Source: Stratiolaelaps scimitus
Lineage: Eukaryota; Arthropoda; Arachnida; Mesostigmata; Laelapidae
Assembly (NCBI GenBank): GCA_019614645.1
Contig: JABWDB010000035.1
Location: 3,100,001 to 3,164,000, forward strand
Direction: 5' to 3'
DNA: 64,000 bases
The position numbers and the translations under genes are program-made. The notes beneath the pieces were generated by a model. It made no database searches. It had not been told where the DNA came from and saw nothing but the letters and a program-made list of their open reading frames with translations. Within the stretch, counting starts at the first letter, position 1. Each line of letters starts with the position of its first letter. Shown one piece after another: positions 1 to 11,799 of this stretch.

Positions 1-1353
1 AATGGCTCATGGAGGCCATCATATACTCCGTAATTAATTTTTAAGGCGAGCATTTCTCTGACTGTCCTTAGTCACCTGACCTTGGTCGCCAGCACACTTT
101 TGGATATAAGCGAGGTCTATTATAGTTGAATTAATTGAGACCCGGTGGTAGAAGACAACTTGAAAGTGAAAATGATTAATTAATTAGGTGACCGTAACGC
201 CAGCTGAAAGGCTTTTGACGTTGGCTCTGGATGAGTAGGTTGTAGGTCCTTTGACATTGTTCATCGTCGCTATCCTAAGTCTTTCCCTTCTCGAGCAGCG
301 AGCTCCTGTGGAAGGTGCACTGAAAAAGGTAACTATAAATACAATAGGCAGATTCTGGTTTTTATTAAAAATGCACAGATGAAACACCTCGGTCATAGAG
401 TCAAGCTGGATGCCAGTTGGCTATTGCAGCGCATACGGAAAATATGATGCTGATGCTTCTGTGGTTCAGTTTCTAGAAAATGATCGGCCTTTATGGGTAT
501 TTTTAGTAAACTCACTTCGTTTAGACTTAACAATTTTAGGGAATAAATAAATAATAAAAACAAGAGAACTAACTCTCGGCATCTGCTGGGCTCATTTCAA
601 GTCATTTCAATTGCCCCACAATCACAATTTTTTTCGACAGCATGCAACATCTAATGGGATATCCGGTTCAACAAATGAATCCAAGGTAATAATTCCGATC
701 TCACTGGCACTAATGTATTATTCTCATATTATGCTTCAAATCACACCCGAGCCAACGATTCGACACTCGCTGAAAATGGTTACATGAGTTTTCTTTATTC
801 CTGTAAGGGTTCCCTTTTGAAAAGGAATACTTGCGACCACTGGCTTATATGTAGACAATCAACATTTCAACGAGAGAACACCTCTCGCAGCAGAGTCAAA
901 TTTGCAGGTTGCTATTGCTGCTGTTGTCGTGACATTTCCGAGATTCTCGCTAGGAGGTTGTGGAGATCGCGCCCCTTGAAGACAGGATTAGCTACATGTC
1001 GCTACGAAACTCCATTAACATGCAAGTAGATCGTTGTTATGCATGACACTGTGACATGACAAGTCGCACACTGGCTTTCCTGGCTTTGTGTTCTATTCAC
1101 CGTCACAAGGATCTACGGTTCTGCTATGCCACAGGTGTACGTGACGAACCACAAAAGAACAACTCAGGGTCCAGCGATGCGAACTCAAGATCAGGTGGTT
1201 CACAGTGAACTGTCGAGACAACGTCGAACAGGAATAACAAACGAGTTCGCTTTGACGCTTGAGTGGCTCTGTTGATCTTACGGCGCCGAAGAGTGTGCAA
1301 TGCCAAGTGCAGCATAATTTTACAAACTGATACGTGAGCACGCTCACAAAATT

Positions 1354-1378
1354 AGCTGGATCACGAGGTGATCCAGCT
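1354..1378. repeat. Perfect hairpin, 11-bp arms
   Basis: AGCTGGATCAC and its exact reverse complement are separated by GAG. It lies deep in the intron and has no assigned function. Confidence 0.7.
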
Positions 1379-1995
1379 GACCAAAGAATAGGGGCCAGCT
1401 GAGGACCAGCTGAGGTTTTCACAGCGTCAAACATGGATTGGCCCTAGAGATTAAAATTCCCGCCTTGTGGTTCCTGGTGGTCACATGGGCTATTTTTTTA
1501 AGCAAATCTCTCGTGCACGTGACAAAATCGACCCCGGGTTGTGGAGAAGAGACAGCGTCGAACATTTATAATGAAAAATAAGTAACCTTTAACAATTATT
1601 TTAAGTATATTATTATTGTATATTTTAAGTTGTATAATTCAGTTTTTCTAAGCCCGTATGCGAATAAGATGTATGCATATGGCTAGCATTAATTTAGCTT
1701 AATGATGACCTTGGTAAGTCGCTTTTAGAAAGACAAAATTTCTCCTACTAATACATATTTTTGAGTTAGTTCATTATTTTTTATTGTCTGCTACGATTTG
1801 AATGTACCGTCCACAAGAGTGACGGGTATATCTTATCCTAATTGGAAAAAGAGTTTCGAAATAGCTTGGTTTTAGATCGGGGAGAACCGGAAGACGCGAG
1901 GCTCAGAGACTTAGATGAAGTCAGCGAGTAGCAGAGTAGGCAACGATACACTATCTTAAACTCAATGTCTCAACTTCTAAAGACTTTGGGAATAT

Positions 1996-2040
1996 TTTTG
2001 TATTATAACGAAATAAAGATTCCTCGAATAAACAGCTACA
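1996..2040 (+). repeat. Dispersed ~44-bp repeat with two AATAAA-like signals
   Basis: The segment runs from TTTTTGTATTATAACG to AATAAACAGCTAC. It recurs nearly identically on the minus strand at 3146-3190, and a weaker trace (CCTCGAATAAATAGCCA) is at 5719-5735. It looks like the 3' end of a transcribed unit because it contains two AATAAA hexamers. The parent element is unknown. Confidence 0.6.
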
Positions 2041-2087
2041 TCTGTGCCTGTGGCAAAGAAATGAGATACGTCTATACAATTCATCTA

Positions 2088-2092
<5 letters not shown>

Positions 2093-2123
<31 letters not shown>

Positions 2124-2203
2124 ACTCGTATAGTATAGCGGTAGATATGATAAACTCAAATGCTTGTTGACAATATATAATATATATATATATATATATA
2201 TAG
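2093..2203. repeat. TA microsatellites
   Basis: Two TA dinucleotide runs (about 2093-2119 and 2173-2203) flank a short unique stretch, about 90 bases before the TM5 exon. Confidence 0.9.
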
Positions 2204-2294
2204 TATATCAGTAGTCTATTTTATTGTTGGGTATCTTAGAATAGCTATACTAATTTAAGCTGGCGTTTGTTGTTTATTTCCTTTTCGTTTTCAG

Positions 2295-2445
2295 ATATAA
2301 CCTGGTGATCCTGATAGTAACGTATATTATCCCTATGCAGGCTATGGCCTTCACGTATTTCCGTGTTGGCTGTGAGCTCTGGGGTCAACAAAGCATCGGT
2401 GAGGTCACTCGGAAACAGACCGAGGCTATTAATTCTAAACGAAAG
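2295..2445 (+). CDS. Tachykinin-like neuropeptide receptor, exon with TM5 and start of ICL3
   Basis: This exon encodes part of a class A, Gq-type peptide receptor for tachykinin-related peptides at the plasma membrane. It has one leading base completing a split codon and then 50 codons. Residues 1-24 (YNLVILIVTYIIPMQAMAFT onward) form TM5. The following YFRVGCELWG and IGEVTRKQ, then SKRK, form the start of the third intracellular loop, as in insect and vertebrate tachykinin receptors. The acceptor TTTTCAG ends at 2294 and the donor GTAAGT starts at 2446. The exon ends in phase 0 and joins seamlessly to the exon at 13351 (SKRK then IVKMM). The gene start and exons for TM1-TM4 lie upstream of the window. 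Family assignment is firm; the receptor subtype (99D-like or 86C-like) is not settled. Confidence 0.95.
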
Positions 2446-2955
2446 GTAAGTTATCGCTAAGTATCATAAGAAATGGGAATAGTATGACACTGGCCATGAT
2501 GATACCATCATAACTTTGTATCTTTGTACAAACAGTGCATGTATGTCATCGAACGATGACAGATCGACCGTAGTGATCAGGGCGGGACACGAGCATTTCA
2601 TTATATGGGGGCTGGGAAACTTGAGATGGTACAGTGACTTGCATTGAGTCAATTGAAATGCTATTTGTACTCTCAAACCACTCGCATCTATATTTTGCGC
2701 TTCCTGTCACTCGGTCGCATGGTTCGACTTTTGATGTCAACGAGTAAAAGAACGCCATTTCGATCTTGAGAAGGTCATGTCTCCAATACATCGCAATGTA
2801 GCGGCATTTCAGGGCAGGTCAACACGTGTAAGCGCGAAGCTGCTGCATGACAAAGATCCGTCTGGCGTTGGCTAGACAGCCTATACTGTACTCTAGATAT
2901 ATACTATTCATTAAAATGGGTGAAATCCCCTCCAGGCCGTGTCGAATCAGATCAA

Positions 2956-2986
<31 letters not shown>

Positions 2987-2991
2987 AATAA

Positions 2992-3033
<42 letters not shown>
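2956..3033. repeat. (AAT)n microsatellite
   Basis: About 78 bases of AAT/TAA repeats with a few one-base interruptions, in the receptor intron. Confidence 0.95.
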
Positions 3034-3109
3034 GGTAAATAATAAAATCTTCCATACGAGATGCACTGTACACCCTACGTGTTAAAGGACGTCGATATAT
3101 AACAACACG

Positions 3110-3190
3110 AAGGTAAAGGTAAAGGTTTATTGGTTTATTGAAGGAGCTGTTTATTCGAGGAATCTTTAGTTCGTTATAATACAAAAAATA
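3110..3190 (-). mobile_element. Chimeric retrocopy: shared LINE/SINE tail fused to the 44-bp repeat
   Basis: Read on the minus strand, the 44-bp repeat also seen at 1996-2040 runs into AATAAACAGCTCCTTCAATA. It then continues as the common retroposon tail (AATAAACCAATAAACC followed by ACCTTT units). In the other copies, GTAAAATTGCAGCT precedes CCTT, so the junction lies at CAGCTCCTT. This fits template switching during reverse transcription, or a distinct retroposon using the same tail. Confidence 0.55.
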
Positions 3191-4557
3191 ATGAACTAAG
3201 GACAAGACATTCCCGCCCTTCCATTACAGCGGCTTATTCCGGTTTGTAATAAGCCTTGTAATAAATCTAACTTTAACGAAAGCTGCTCTACTAATGAGTG
3301 TGATCTGCTCACTTTCCATAGCCTTAAATGCTTGATACGAAAGTACGCATGCTGGCTCAACGGAGGTTGGGTGCCTGCCTCCGTGGCTGCCTTCAACGAA
3401 AGGAACCACTCACCCATCCGATGCTCTTTTCACTATCCACTCCAAGCGCCTTGCTCTTTGTTGCCTATCGCTCCCTTGGTGCGATCCTACAATATATTGG
3501 AAGCGCGTTATATACGTCCGGAACGTTCGCACCCGGCCAGCAAGCTGAACATCAATCGCCCCCGTTTCATCGGTGTGAGTGCGAACGCTCGCGACAGGCT
3601 CACTGAAGGCCTCTCACTGAAGATGCGTCTCCTTTTGACGAACCGCATAAGCCTGTGACCGACTGGCAGTCTAGCAAAGCAGGGTGGCTCACTAGCAGAC
3701 GAAGGAGGGAGATTCGACTCGACCGCCCTCAGCATCGAAGTCGTCTTCTCGTGCATAATGCTCACTCCCTTGCACCCGAGCCGCCGCCGCCGAGTAGTTC
3801 TGCTAATGCGAAGCGTGACATGCCTCTTCCACAATTCGCAGGCTCCTTTTTCGTACGGGGGTGGGATCAGAAGTAAGCTTGATGTCGACCCGAGCGTCCC
3901 GCTATGACTCTGGTTTCAGGAGGTCGTTGAGCGTGGCACGCACATTACACATATCACGTTCGTTTCGAAGGCACATCGTAGCCACATCGTACGATATCGA
4001 CCTAGCAGTGTTGGCTTGGTCTGGGATGGGCTGGATTGGATCGTGTTGCCACTAGTACAACTACTACTACTACTACTACAATTACCCTGGCCTGCGTGAC
4101 TCCCCTGTCGATTCCCAGTCGTCTTGGCTTCTTGTCAAATAGCGACGTCGCGTGGTAGACAGGTCGGACCGCCCGAGCACAGGGCCACAAACAAGGATTG
4201 AAGGGCTGGTGCCCTCCTCACACTTTGCCAAGCCTCGCATCGCTTCCATTTCTAGATTTCCTCCTAAAGGCAATCAGAGGAGAGAAAACTCATTGGGGGG
4301 AACATCCATGAGTGTTGTACTATTTATTGTTGCTGTTGTGGTTGCTTTTTCCATTGCGGCTACTGCTGCTGCTGGTCGTTTTTCGTATTCCAATAAATGC
4401 CTGTTAGTAAATGTGATGATAATCGAACAATTGCGATTTTGTTTAACCTGCTTTTGCTGAGTAGGAGAATACAGTGTCAGTATTGTTACCGCCTTAGGGC
4501 TACTATTGTGGTAAGTAGGTTTAAGGCATCTTGAGGCTGCCGAATCATTTTAACCTA

Positions 4558-5300
4558 ATCAGTTTGGTTTCCGGCGAGCGAAACCGACTAAACTTGTTTT
4601 GGCGCATCTCTGTGAGGAGATCTTCGATACATCAGAAAAAAAGCAGGATTGTTTTGGGGAGTTTTTGAACTTGAAGGAGATCTTCAGTTGCTTGAAACAT
4701 TTCTGCAAATACTTGAATGTTTTGGGTGTGCACTGAGAACCGTAGACCGGTTCAGGTAATACCTTACCTGAAGAAGGCAAACAGTTTAAGTTGGTTGCTC
4801 GTATCCCGCTCGGCGGAGGGTAACATTCGAATGACTCAGGGCTCAGTGCCTGGCCCCTTTATGTTCATTGTTTATATGAACTTTGCTCTGCTCGAGATCT
4901 GTAAAGGCGATATCTGTAAGACTATTATTTCGACTTGCCCCACCAAACTTACCATTGGAGTTCAGAGCACTCTGGACCACTTGGTGAAGGTCATTGAGGC
5001 TTTCTAGATGCTTGGGCTAGTGGTCAGTGCTAGCAAAAAAAAATTTTTTTTTTTTTGAAAAACAATCTAAATTTTTTTTTTACGGAGTTTGTTGTATTTC
5101 GCACACTTCAAAGAACGCCTGATGTGCAGTTACGGATGCTTGGGGGCTCACAACTGGTCTGCCTGTAGTTAAATCTCCACGAAATGATGAAATGGCCCAC
5201 TCATCTGACAGCCCTGGCACCTAAGTGCTATGCAGTCATTGCGGCATAAGGACTGTCAGATTAGTGGGCCACAATGCAAGAATTGCGGACCCTTCAGAAG
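4558..5300 (+). pseudogene. Fossil LINE reverse transcriptase (sense orientation in intron)
   Basis: This degraded RT fragment matches the better copy at 62765-64000. From 4558 it reads QFGFRRAKPTKLVLAHLCEE (RT motif 2). It continues through a damaged motif A (GEFLNLKEIFSCLKH), a fingers segment (SWLLVSRSAEGN), and motif B as TQGSVPGPFMFIVYMNF. Motif C is destroyed: ISTCPTKL stands where TYADDTTL is expected. After a stop at 5005-5007, LGLVVSASKK continues, then an A9T13 tract, then APKCYAVIAA near 5220-5250. There are several frameshifts and stops. It is dead, intronic, and on the same strand as the host gene. Confidence 0.8.
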
Positions 5301-5485
5301 CATTATCTTTAAAGGGGTTTCAGTGTGAAGTCCATGGACTTTAAGATACCAGCAGCAAAATAACTGGGGGAGGGGGGCACACAGGTTGAGGGAGTACCAC
5401 TATTCCTTTCTTATCGTCAGTATCAGAGAGGAGAGCGCTTCGCGTATCTGTGATATTATCAAAACTTAGTAGTATAGTATATATG

Positions 5486-5507
5486 CTGCTGCATGTACAT
5501 GCAGCAG
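5486..5507. repeat. 22-nt perfect palindrome
   Basis: CTGCTGCATGT is followed directly by its reverse complement, with no loop; flanking TATA bases extend the symmetry. No function can be assigned. Confidence 0.7.
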
Positions 5508-6136
5508 TATATTTACACTTCAGGAGGCATGCCGCCTACGAAAAATGCGTCCCAAGTACGGAGTGACCTCCCACTGTGTCGCTCGTAGCGCAGATGCGTT
5601 TTTTTGCTTTTTCGTCGTGCACACACCCCAAAATGCCCTCGATTCCTGTAATCATGGAGGATTCGATGGTGATATTAGGTAAAGTGTGCATGTAAAATGC
5701 ACACTATATTTTGGGAGACCTCGAATAAATAGCCACCTGGTCAAAGAGAGGGTCATTGTCGCGATCCCATGTCTCGCGATATCACGAACGTATACATGTA
5801 CGTGGCCTGAATGGATCCAGATGACTTGCATCGTATCACTCTGCCACAGACGAAAGATCATTTGAATGCCTACAATAAATAATGACTAACACACATTACA
5901 GGCTTTGATTTAGAGCAGAATTGATGTGTGACATCGACAACTCTTCAGTGTCAAGGACTCGTTTCCAAGTACTCGGAACGTCTGTGTTTCAAATGTATAC
6001 GCATTTACAAGGTGATCAAATAGCATATTGACTCTTCAGCAACGCCTGGTGACCCACCGTGGCCTCAGGGAAGTGTGGTTCTGTCCTCCAGATATTTCAA
6101 GTCGGAAGGACAGAAACCAAAGTAAAATACTTGGTA

Positions 6137-6270
6137 GAGGTAAAGCTTTATTGGTATATTAAAGAAACTGCAATTCCACAATGCTTAAGTTCTCTTATAT
6201 GTCATTCAGCGAGACTCGAACCTGCGGCCTCTGGCAGATAGTTAGCCGTCCAAGCCACCGCGCTGGTGGC
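6137..6270 (-). mobile_element. tRNA-derived SINE (family 1)
   Basis: On the minus strand a tRNA-like head has an A-box-like TGGCTTGGACGG and a B-box GGTTCGAGTCT about 35 bases apart. A link follows (ATGACATATAAGAGAACTTA), then AGCATTGTGGAATTGCAG and the tail AATATACCAATAAAGCTTTACC. The part from TAAGAGAACTTAAGCATTG onward is the same as the LINE 3' ends at 62560 and 32757. It would be transcribed by RNA polymerase III from the internal boxes. I saw no clear target-site duplication. Confidence 0.8.
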
Positions 6271-7732
6271 TTTCGTGTTTCTTTGTGACACGGTACATTT
6301 GTAGCTTCGTATTATCGTGAGTGTTATTATTATAATTACTACATGATTAGGGTGTACCCAGACAAAGTCTGAATTCGTTTAGCCGGCCGCAAAGTAGACG
6401 ACTATCCCGTCAGTGATACCGCAAATCTAAAGACGAAGCTGAAACATCCACCGTCACAGAGGCGGTTACCTGCTACTGCCCACTTTAGTGGGAGCCCTTC
6501 GGGATACAACCCCAGGAAAACCTCCAATCTCAAACGTGTGTTTGGCATTTTGGCCGCCTTATGCTTCCAGCCAGTCTGCTTGCGCGGTATATTTACATTG
6601 ACTCAAAATTGGAGTCTGCTCATGAAAACCATGTTCGTGGGTGGGAGAGGGGACATATATTGGCTAACCCATTTAAAGTTAAGCCTTCGAAGACCTGTGA
6701 AACTGATTTCGTCTATGAAGCTAAATGAGATTGCTGCCGGAGATCCTGGTAACTGAGTGCGGATTATACTTGTACTAGGCCAGTCAATTTCGTCCCACAT
6801 TCCCCATTGCTCCACGCGTTGTTCTCGTAACTCAGATTGATTTTATTGTATGACAGGATCCATTCGCTAGTTGATGAAAGTCGCGGAAATTGACGAAACC
6901 GTCCATGTGTAGAAAAATATTGCCACAAGCGTTTCGGTAGATTAATCAATTTGTCGTAGTTTCTCGACGGACGGTGACGCAATCTCGGATCAAACTGTTG
7001 TTGTGATAATCCTATTTGGGCGGGAAGGCAGAGCAGATAAGGTACGCACCCTCTCATGTGGGTTTAGAAATTAGCACACATTGTTTGTTTCATGAACTTT
7101 CTTGAGCTCTCCGAGGCGGTTAAACGTGTCTGGACAAATGAAGCCAATACCTCAATTCACGTGAGGCGAACATCTACTGAAAATGTTGTGTGGTTCGCAC
7201 CGTATGTAGTGAGTTTCATGCAGATCGCTTAACAGATCAAAAAAATTCCTCTTCCGAGGTCCGACTACAACACTGGTATCGCTTACCTTTTGGGGCTTAC
7301 TTTTGTTCCATGATCTGTTCAATCGTATCGCCACATTACTTAGATCAAACGATGAATATTGCAGGCTCGCGGGTCCACCCGAACAAAATTGGCCTACGAG
7401 CCGCTCCCTTGTCCACATGCCATATGTCCACGTCACTGTTTTGCCATGAGCCGGGCCCCTATCAACGCATAACATGACTAAGCGGTGGACAATAATAATA
7501 ATAACAACGAAATATTGAGACTTCATCGAGACGGGTCCGCCAGAGTCAGTCCCCGTATGCGATCAGTGCCAGTCTTGTGTACTCTGCATGCATCAGCCAA
7601 TGGGCGGAGTCGTACCCGATCGTTGTGTATCGTCGTACCGGCAAACAGATCTCGTTTTTGTTTTGTTCTATGCTTTCATACTGTCATACTGCTAGCGGTT
7701 GCAAGTGTAGCAAGTAGAAGTCGTCATAGTAG

Positions 7733-8047
7733 CTGCAGCAGCAGCAGCAGCAACAACAGGAGCCCGTCCGCTATCGTTCCCGTGCTGCCTATGTCATCGC
7801 TGTGGGTGCCGTTCCCATCAGTTTATATAGAAGCGAGCAATAAAAGTGACTAGCAAACACATCGACACAGATCCAGATAGGGAGACATTGAGAGAAGGAT
7901 TGCATAGACTTAATGCTGAGGCTGACCCTCGTGATCGTGGTCATTTTTGCTTTCCTCGCCACACAACGGCACAGGTTCACCGAAGAAACATCGTATCACT
8001 ATTGTTGCTGCTGCTGCTGCTGCGGTTGATGACGACGATGATGATAG
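7733..8047. repeat. CAG and CTG/GAT triplet runs
   Basis: Short (CAG)n then CAA units occur at 7733-7756, and (TTG/CTG)n followed by GAT-type triplets at about 8002-8047. They create long but low-information ORFs in this stretch, with no recognisable protein. Confidence 0.75.
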
Positions 8048-11000
8048 TGACTATCCCGGTGATGACTGAGCTTACCTGATTATAGCGTAGATGATAATTG
8101 ATTGTAACTAGAGCGCCATTGTTCCGTTGAATGAGTATGACCACCTCTCCAGAAATGCGTCCCTTTCACAAGTAAAGCTTGAGTAGATTTTTTGTGGTCA
8201 TTTTTTGCTTGATCAGTTTGTGACGAACGGTATCCCGCGTTGGTAGATAGCAATTATCGACGTGGAATTTTTAACGAAAATGCATCAGTTACCCAGCGAC
8301 CCCTATCAAAATGTTTGATAGTTATACTTGCTTTAATGTATTATGTAATGAACCACGATGTTGAGCTTGGCCAGCTAATGGAACGTACCAGGATGAAATA
8401 GAATCCGTTCAATATCGTTCGTTCCTCTAGCTTTGTCTCCTGTGAAGGAATCTTCGGTAATGAAGGTCGTCCTTGTCACCCGGATTCGTCACAAACTGAG
8501 AATCGTGCAAACGATTGTCGGTCGTTATAAATTCAAATAAATAGATAGATACATGCCTCTGTAGCAACTTTGTGTTCGGCTACTGACTGACCAGGGCTGG
8601 TGTTATCATTCAAGGTCGGAAGTGTGTGCATGCCTCCAGGTAATCTAAAATAAGACCTTTCTTGTTTTATTTTTTTTTATAACTCATAAAGCGACGAGGG
8701 GAAAATGCAACTCTTCGCGTGAGTGGACATCGCCATGATGTATGAGACAATCATTTGTATGAGGGCCAACCTATATGGGGATGACTGTGGATGTAAAGAG
8801 CCCCTTACCAACGAACACCCCCAGACCCGGGTGTTGTTAAGCCCGTTAACACGCCGCTCTTCAGACGAATGTCGCAACTCTATATTTAATACCTTGTCAG
8901 CTTCCATTAGGAATTCACAAACGCCCCAAGAAAACACCGTGAATATTCCGCCTGCTAATGCTTCTCTCGCTCAACATGTAATGATATACGATGGGCAGAA
9001 CTGTCGGCATTGCAGCATGGTCGAGCATTTGTCTGGGTGTTGTCGTGCTGCATTATTCTACTTCGTCAATGGGATTAGCGTGCTCCCCGCCACCTACTCA
9101 TTGTCGTGTCTAATGTGTCGCTGACTTTCTAGCTCTATTCTGGTCTTTATAACTTTATCATGGAAACCCAGTCTGCCATGCATGCTGCAATCTTCCAATC
9201 CACCATACAAAATACGACCTGATTTTGCTGCCACATGTATTTGTTGCGCGTCATACTGCATGAGCGTTTTAACCGGAAAGGCTCAAGGAATGACATACAT
9301 GTATGTCACAGCTGAGCAGTGCATCCACCTTTGCCAGTTACTATGTCGCGTCTGACTGAACTATGCAGGCAAATTGAAGCCTCGCCTCTACCCAAATAAA
9401 TATTTTTGTTCCTCAACCTTGGTGGCTTTACGTTTACGGATAATTAAACGTTTCTGTGTACCTATATATTCAGCAGCTGCGATCGAGTCAGGAGTCATGC
9501 TGAGACCAAGGATCAGTAACACTTCACACGAAAGAGTTGCGTCCATAGGTAATGTGGTGTGCGGAGTACACTGCTCCGATGCATAGTTTGTTAGCGTTGG
9601 CAAACGAACCTTGTTAGTTGATACCCGAAAAAAAAACATCAGATTCGAGCGGGCCAATATGCCCATCATATTTAACATTACCATTATTTAATATTATCAT
9701 CATATTTAACAATATCATTGTTTCGACACTCAATTTCCATCGAAATCTCGTCTATATTTACCAGTACTTCTACAGAATCGATTGATAAATACAGAAACGT
9801 AAATGCATGAAGAAAGCGCACCAACATCACTATTTATTTGCATATTCAAAGCGAACCATAAAAGTGCAAGTTAACACGGTATCATATCCATGAGACTGAA
9901 TCCCATCTTCTCTCGAGAGTCAACCATCAACTGAACTTCGACATATTTGTTTCTTTGTACCCTTATGATGCGCAGTAATATCAACTCTATTCAAATCAGA
10001 TAGAAAGACATAACAAAGTTTCAAAGATCTGATTCCGGCCTGCTGAACTTCCGACGATGTGGAGCCGACAACCGAGTTCCTTGCGGTTGATCGTATTGAA
10101 ATAAAGGGTAGACAGAGTCCAAAGCAGTAATTACATATAAGACAAGGTATTGAACCTCACACCTAAATGTTACACAATACGTCGGAGCTAATGATCTTTT
10201 CGGAGCCTTCACTAGTATCGCCCGTGTTCATCCTTACTGTGCTGTGCGCGGAAATTGAGACCAAACATGTGGGTATACGACGACCATCATCGAAGGGTGA
10301 CAGCGACGACGGGTGACCTTTTTTCGATGACAGCGGCAGACCGCCGAAACGTTGAGTAAGGTTAAAGGTCGGGGAACGGTGTCCATACGGATCCATACAG
10401 GGAGGCGTTTCCTTTCAACGCGCGCTGTCGAATTATCTCGCTTGATTCTACGGCCATCGTCCACCTACAAACGTCTAACTGTCAAGAAAGCAGCTTATGT
10501 GGTACAGGGAATAAGGTTTTATCAGGGGTGAATTCTCCGACGAATGCATCTGCTCATGCACGCGTGTATGTGTTTATGCTGGGAAACGAAGCAAAACAGT
10601 AGTCAGTCGTTGGTCCCGTGATCATCGCTCATTACGACAGCCCTTCTCCATCTAACGTCGCCGGAGGCGTTACACTATATCCCATTGGAAGGGACCCCAT
10701 CTAGAACGGCTGCACCCTCCCCTCATGCTGACAAAGCTCTACCAGGAGGAGGGAATCATTGGTTGGGTTATGAAGGCCAGACAGTTTTACACAGGGCGAT
10801 TGGCAAGCGAGCACGCAGCAAAACGATGTGGATGTGATCAAGTAGTGTTTGTATAATAGTTCTCCCTATATTTCTCTCCCTCCCTCTCTCTCTCACCTTC
10901 GTGCCCGACTGACCTGACCACACCTGCCGACGGCGAACAAGTGTTGTCCGTAGCGGCCGGTTCGTTTTTCTTTCGATGGCGATGCCGCCTAGCGTTTGAC

Positions 11001-11773
11001 GCCCCCTGTTCGCTCGTCCTTCCGTCCCTTTTTCAGCTGGTCGCCACTCCCCCGGAGGCGATCAACCGCCCGCCTCCCAGCTTATGCCCGCGACGACCCC
11101 GCCCCTGCTTCGCATGTTATTGCTTTGCTACGTGACTGCGGTGTGTAGTCTGGCCTCAGCATCAGCGAGACTCGACCGTGTGTACGTAGAAGAGCAATAA
11201 ATGTTATTGTAATTGTGGCAATTTACTAGAAGTAGTAGTGGTAGTAGTACCGCATTCGCCAGCCGGAGCAGAGCGAAGGAATCGGCTCGAGAGCTCCACT
11301 GAGATTTGTGTTGTTCACTTGCAACTTCGTTTTTGCTCGTAGGTGAAGTATCTGGACCAAATGCTCTGCTTCAATAGCAATAGGAATTATGGAAATAATC
11401 CCCTGCTAAGCTTGCTAAATGATTGGCAAACCCACGTCGTCTTCTATGTCCTCTTCTTCGTTTCCTCGAGTCGATGATCGATGATGCTGTAGAAACCCAC
11501 ATCGTTGAAGGGAAGCGTTAGCAAAGCTGAGCTAATTTCACCTGTATGTATTATTTGTATGGGTACTCTCCACAAAGATGCAAACGCTGTGCACCGAGGC
11601 AATGCCATCGCCTCCCTCGGGACCATGACACGGCCTCGGCCCGACACCCTGACCTCAACTGATTCTCTAAAAATTGTTTGCTTAAAGTTGTACATACGCC
11701 TATAATATAATTATAAACATCTGGCAGCGAAAAACGTTTGTGAGTATTGCGCGTCGGGATAGTAAATCGGGTC

Positions 11774-11799
11774 ATATATATATATATATATATATATAT
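11774..11799. repeat. (TA)13 microsatellite
   Basis: An uninterrupted TA run in the receptor intron. Confidence 0.9.

Larger units (their letters stand above)
1..2294 (+). other. Intron (3' part) of the tachykinin receptor gene
   Basis: This sequence lies upstream of the TM5 exon. It ends in a pyrimidine-rich tract and a TTTTCAG acceptor at 2288-2294, so it is intronic. I looked for exons carrying TM1-TM4 and saw none; they must lie before the window. The stretch holds an 11-bp-arm hairpin (1354-1378), a ~44-bp dispersed repeat (1996-2040) and two TA microsatellites. Short ORFs at 784-1029 (+) and 1093-1434 (-) resemble nothing I know. Confidence 0.75.

Noticed and set aside
784..1029. 81-codon + strand ORF before the TM5 exon as a possible upstream receptor exon
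   Set aside because: The translation has no transmembrane segment or TM4/ECL2 motif of tachykinin receptors and no fitting splice phase.
2819..3205. 128-codon minus-strand ORF
   Set aside because: Its middle is an Ile/Tyr run translated from the AAT microsatellite.
3332..3834. Overlapping ORFs on both strands (3332-3658 +, 3508-3834 -)
   Set aside because: They lie in a GC-rich patch with few stops on either strand and show no domain; mutual shadows of base composition.
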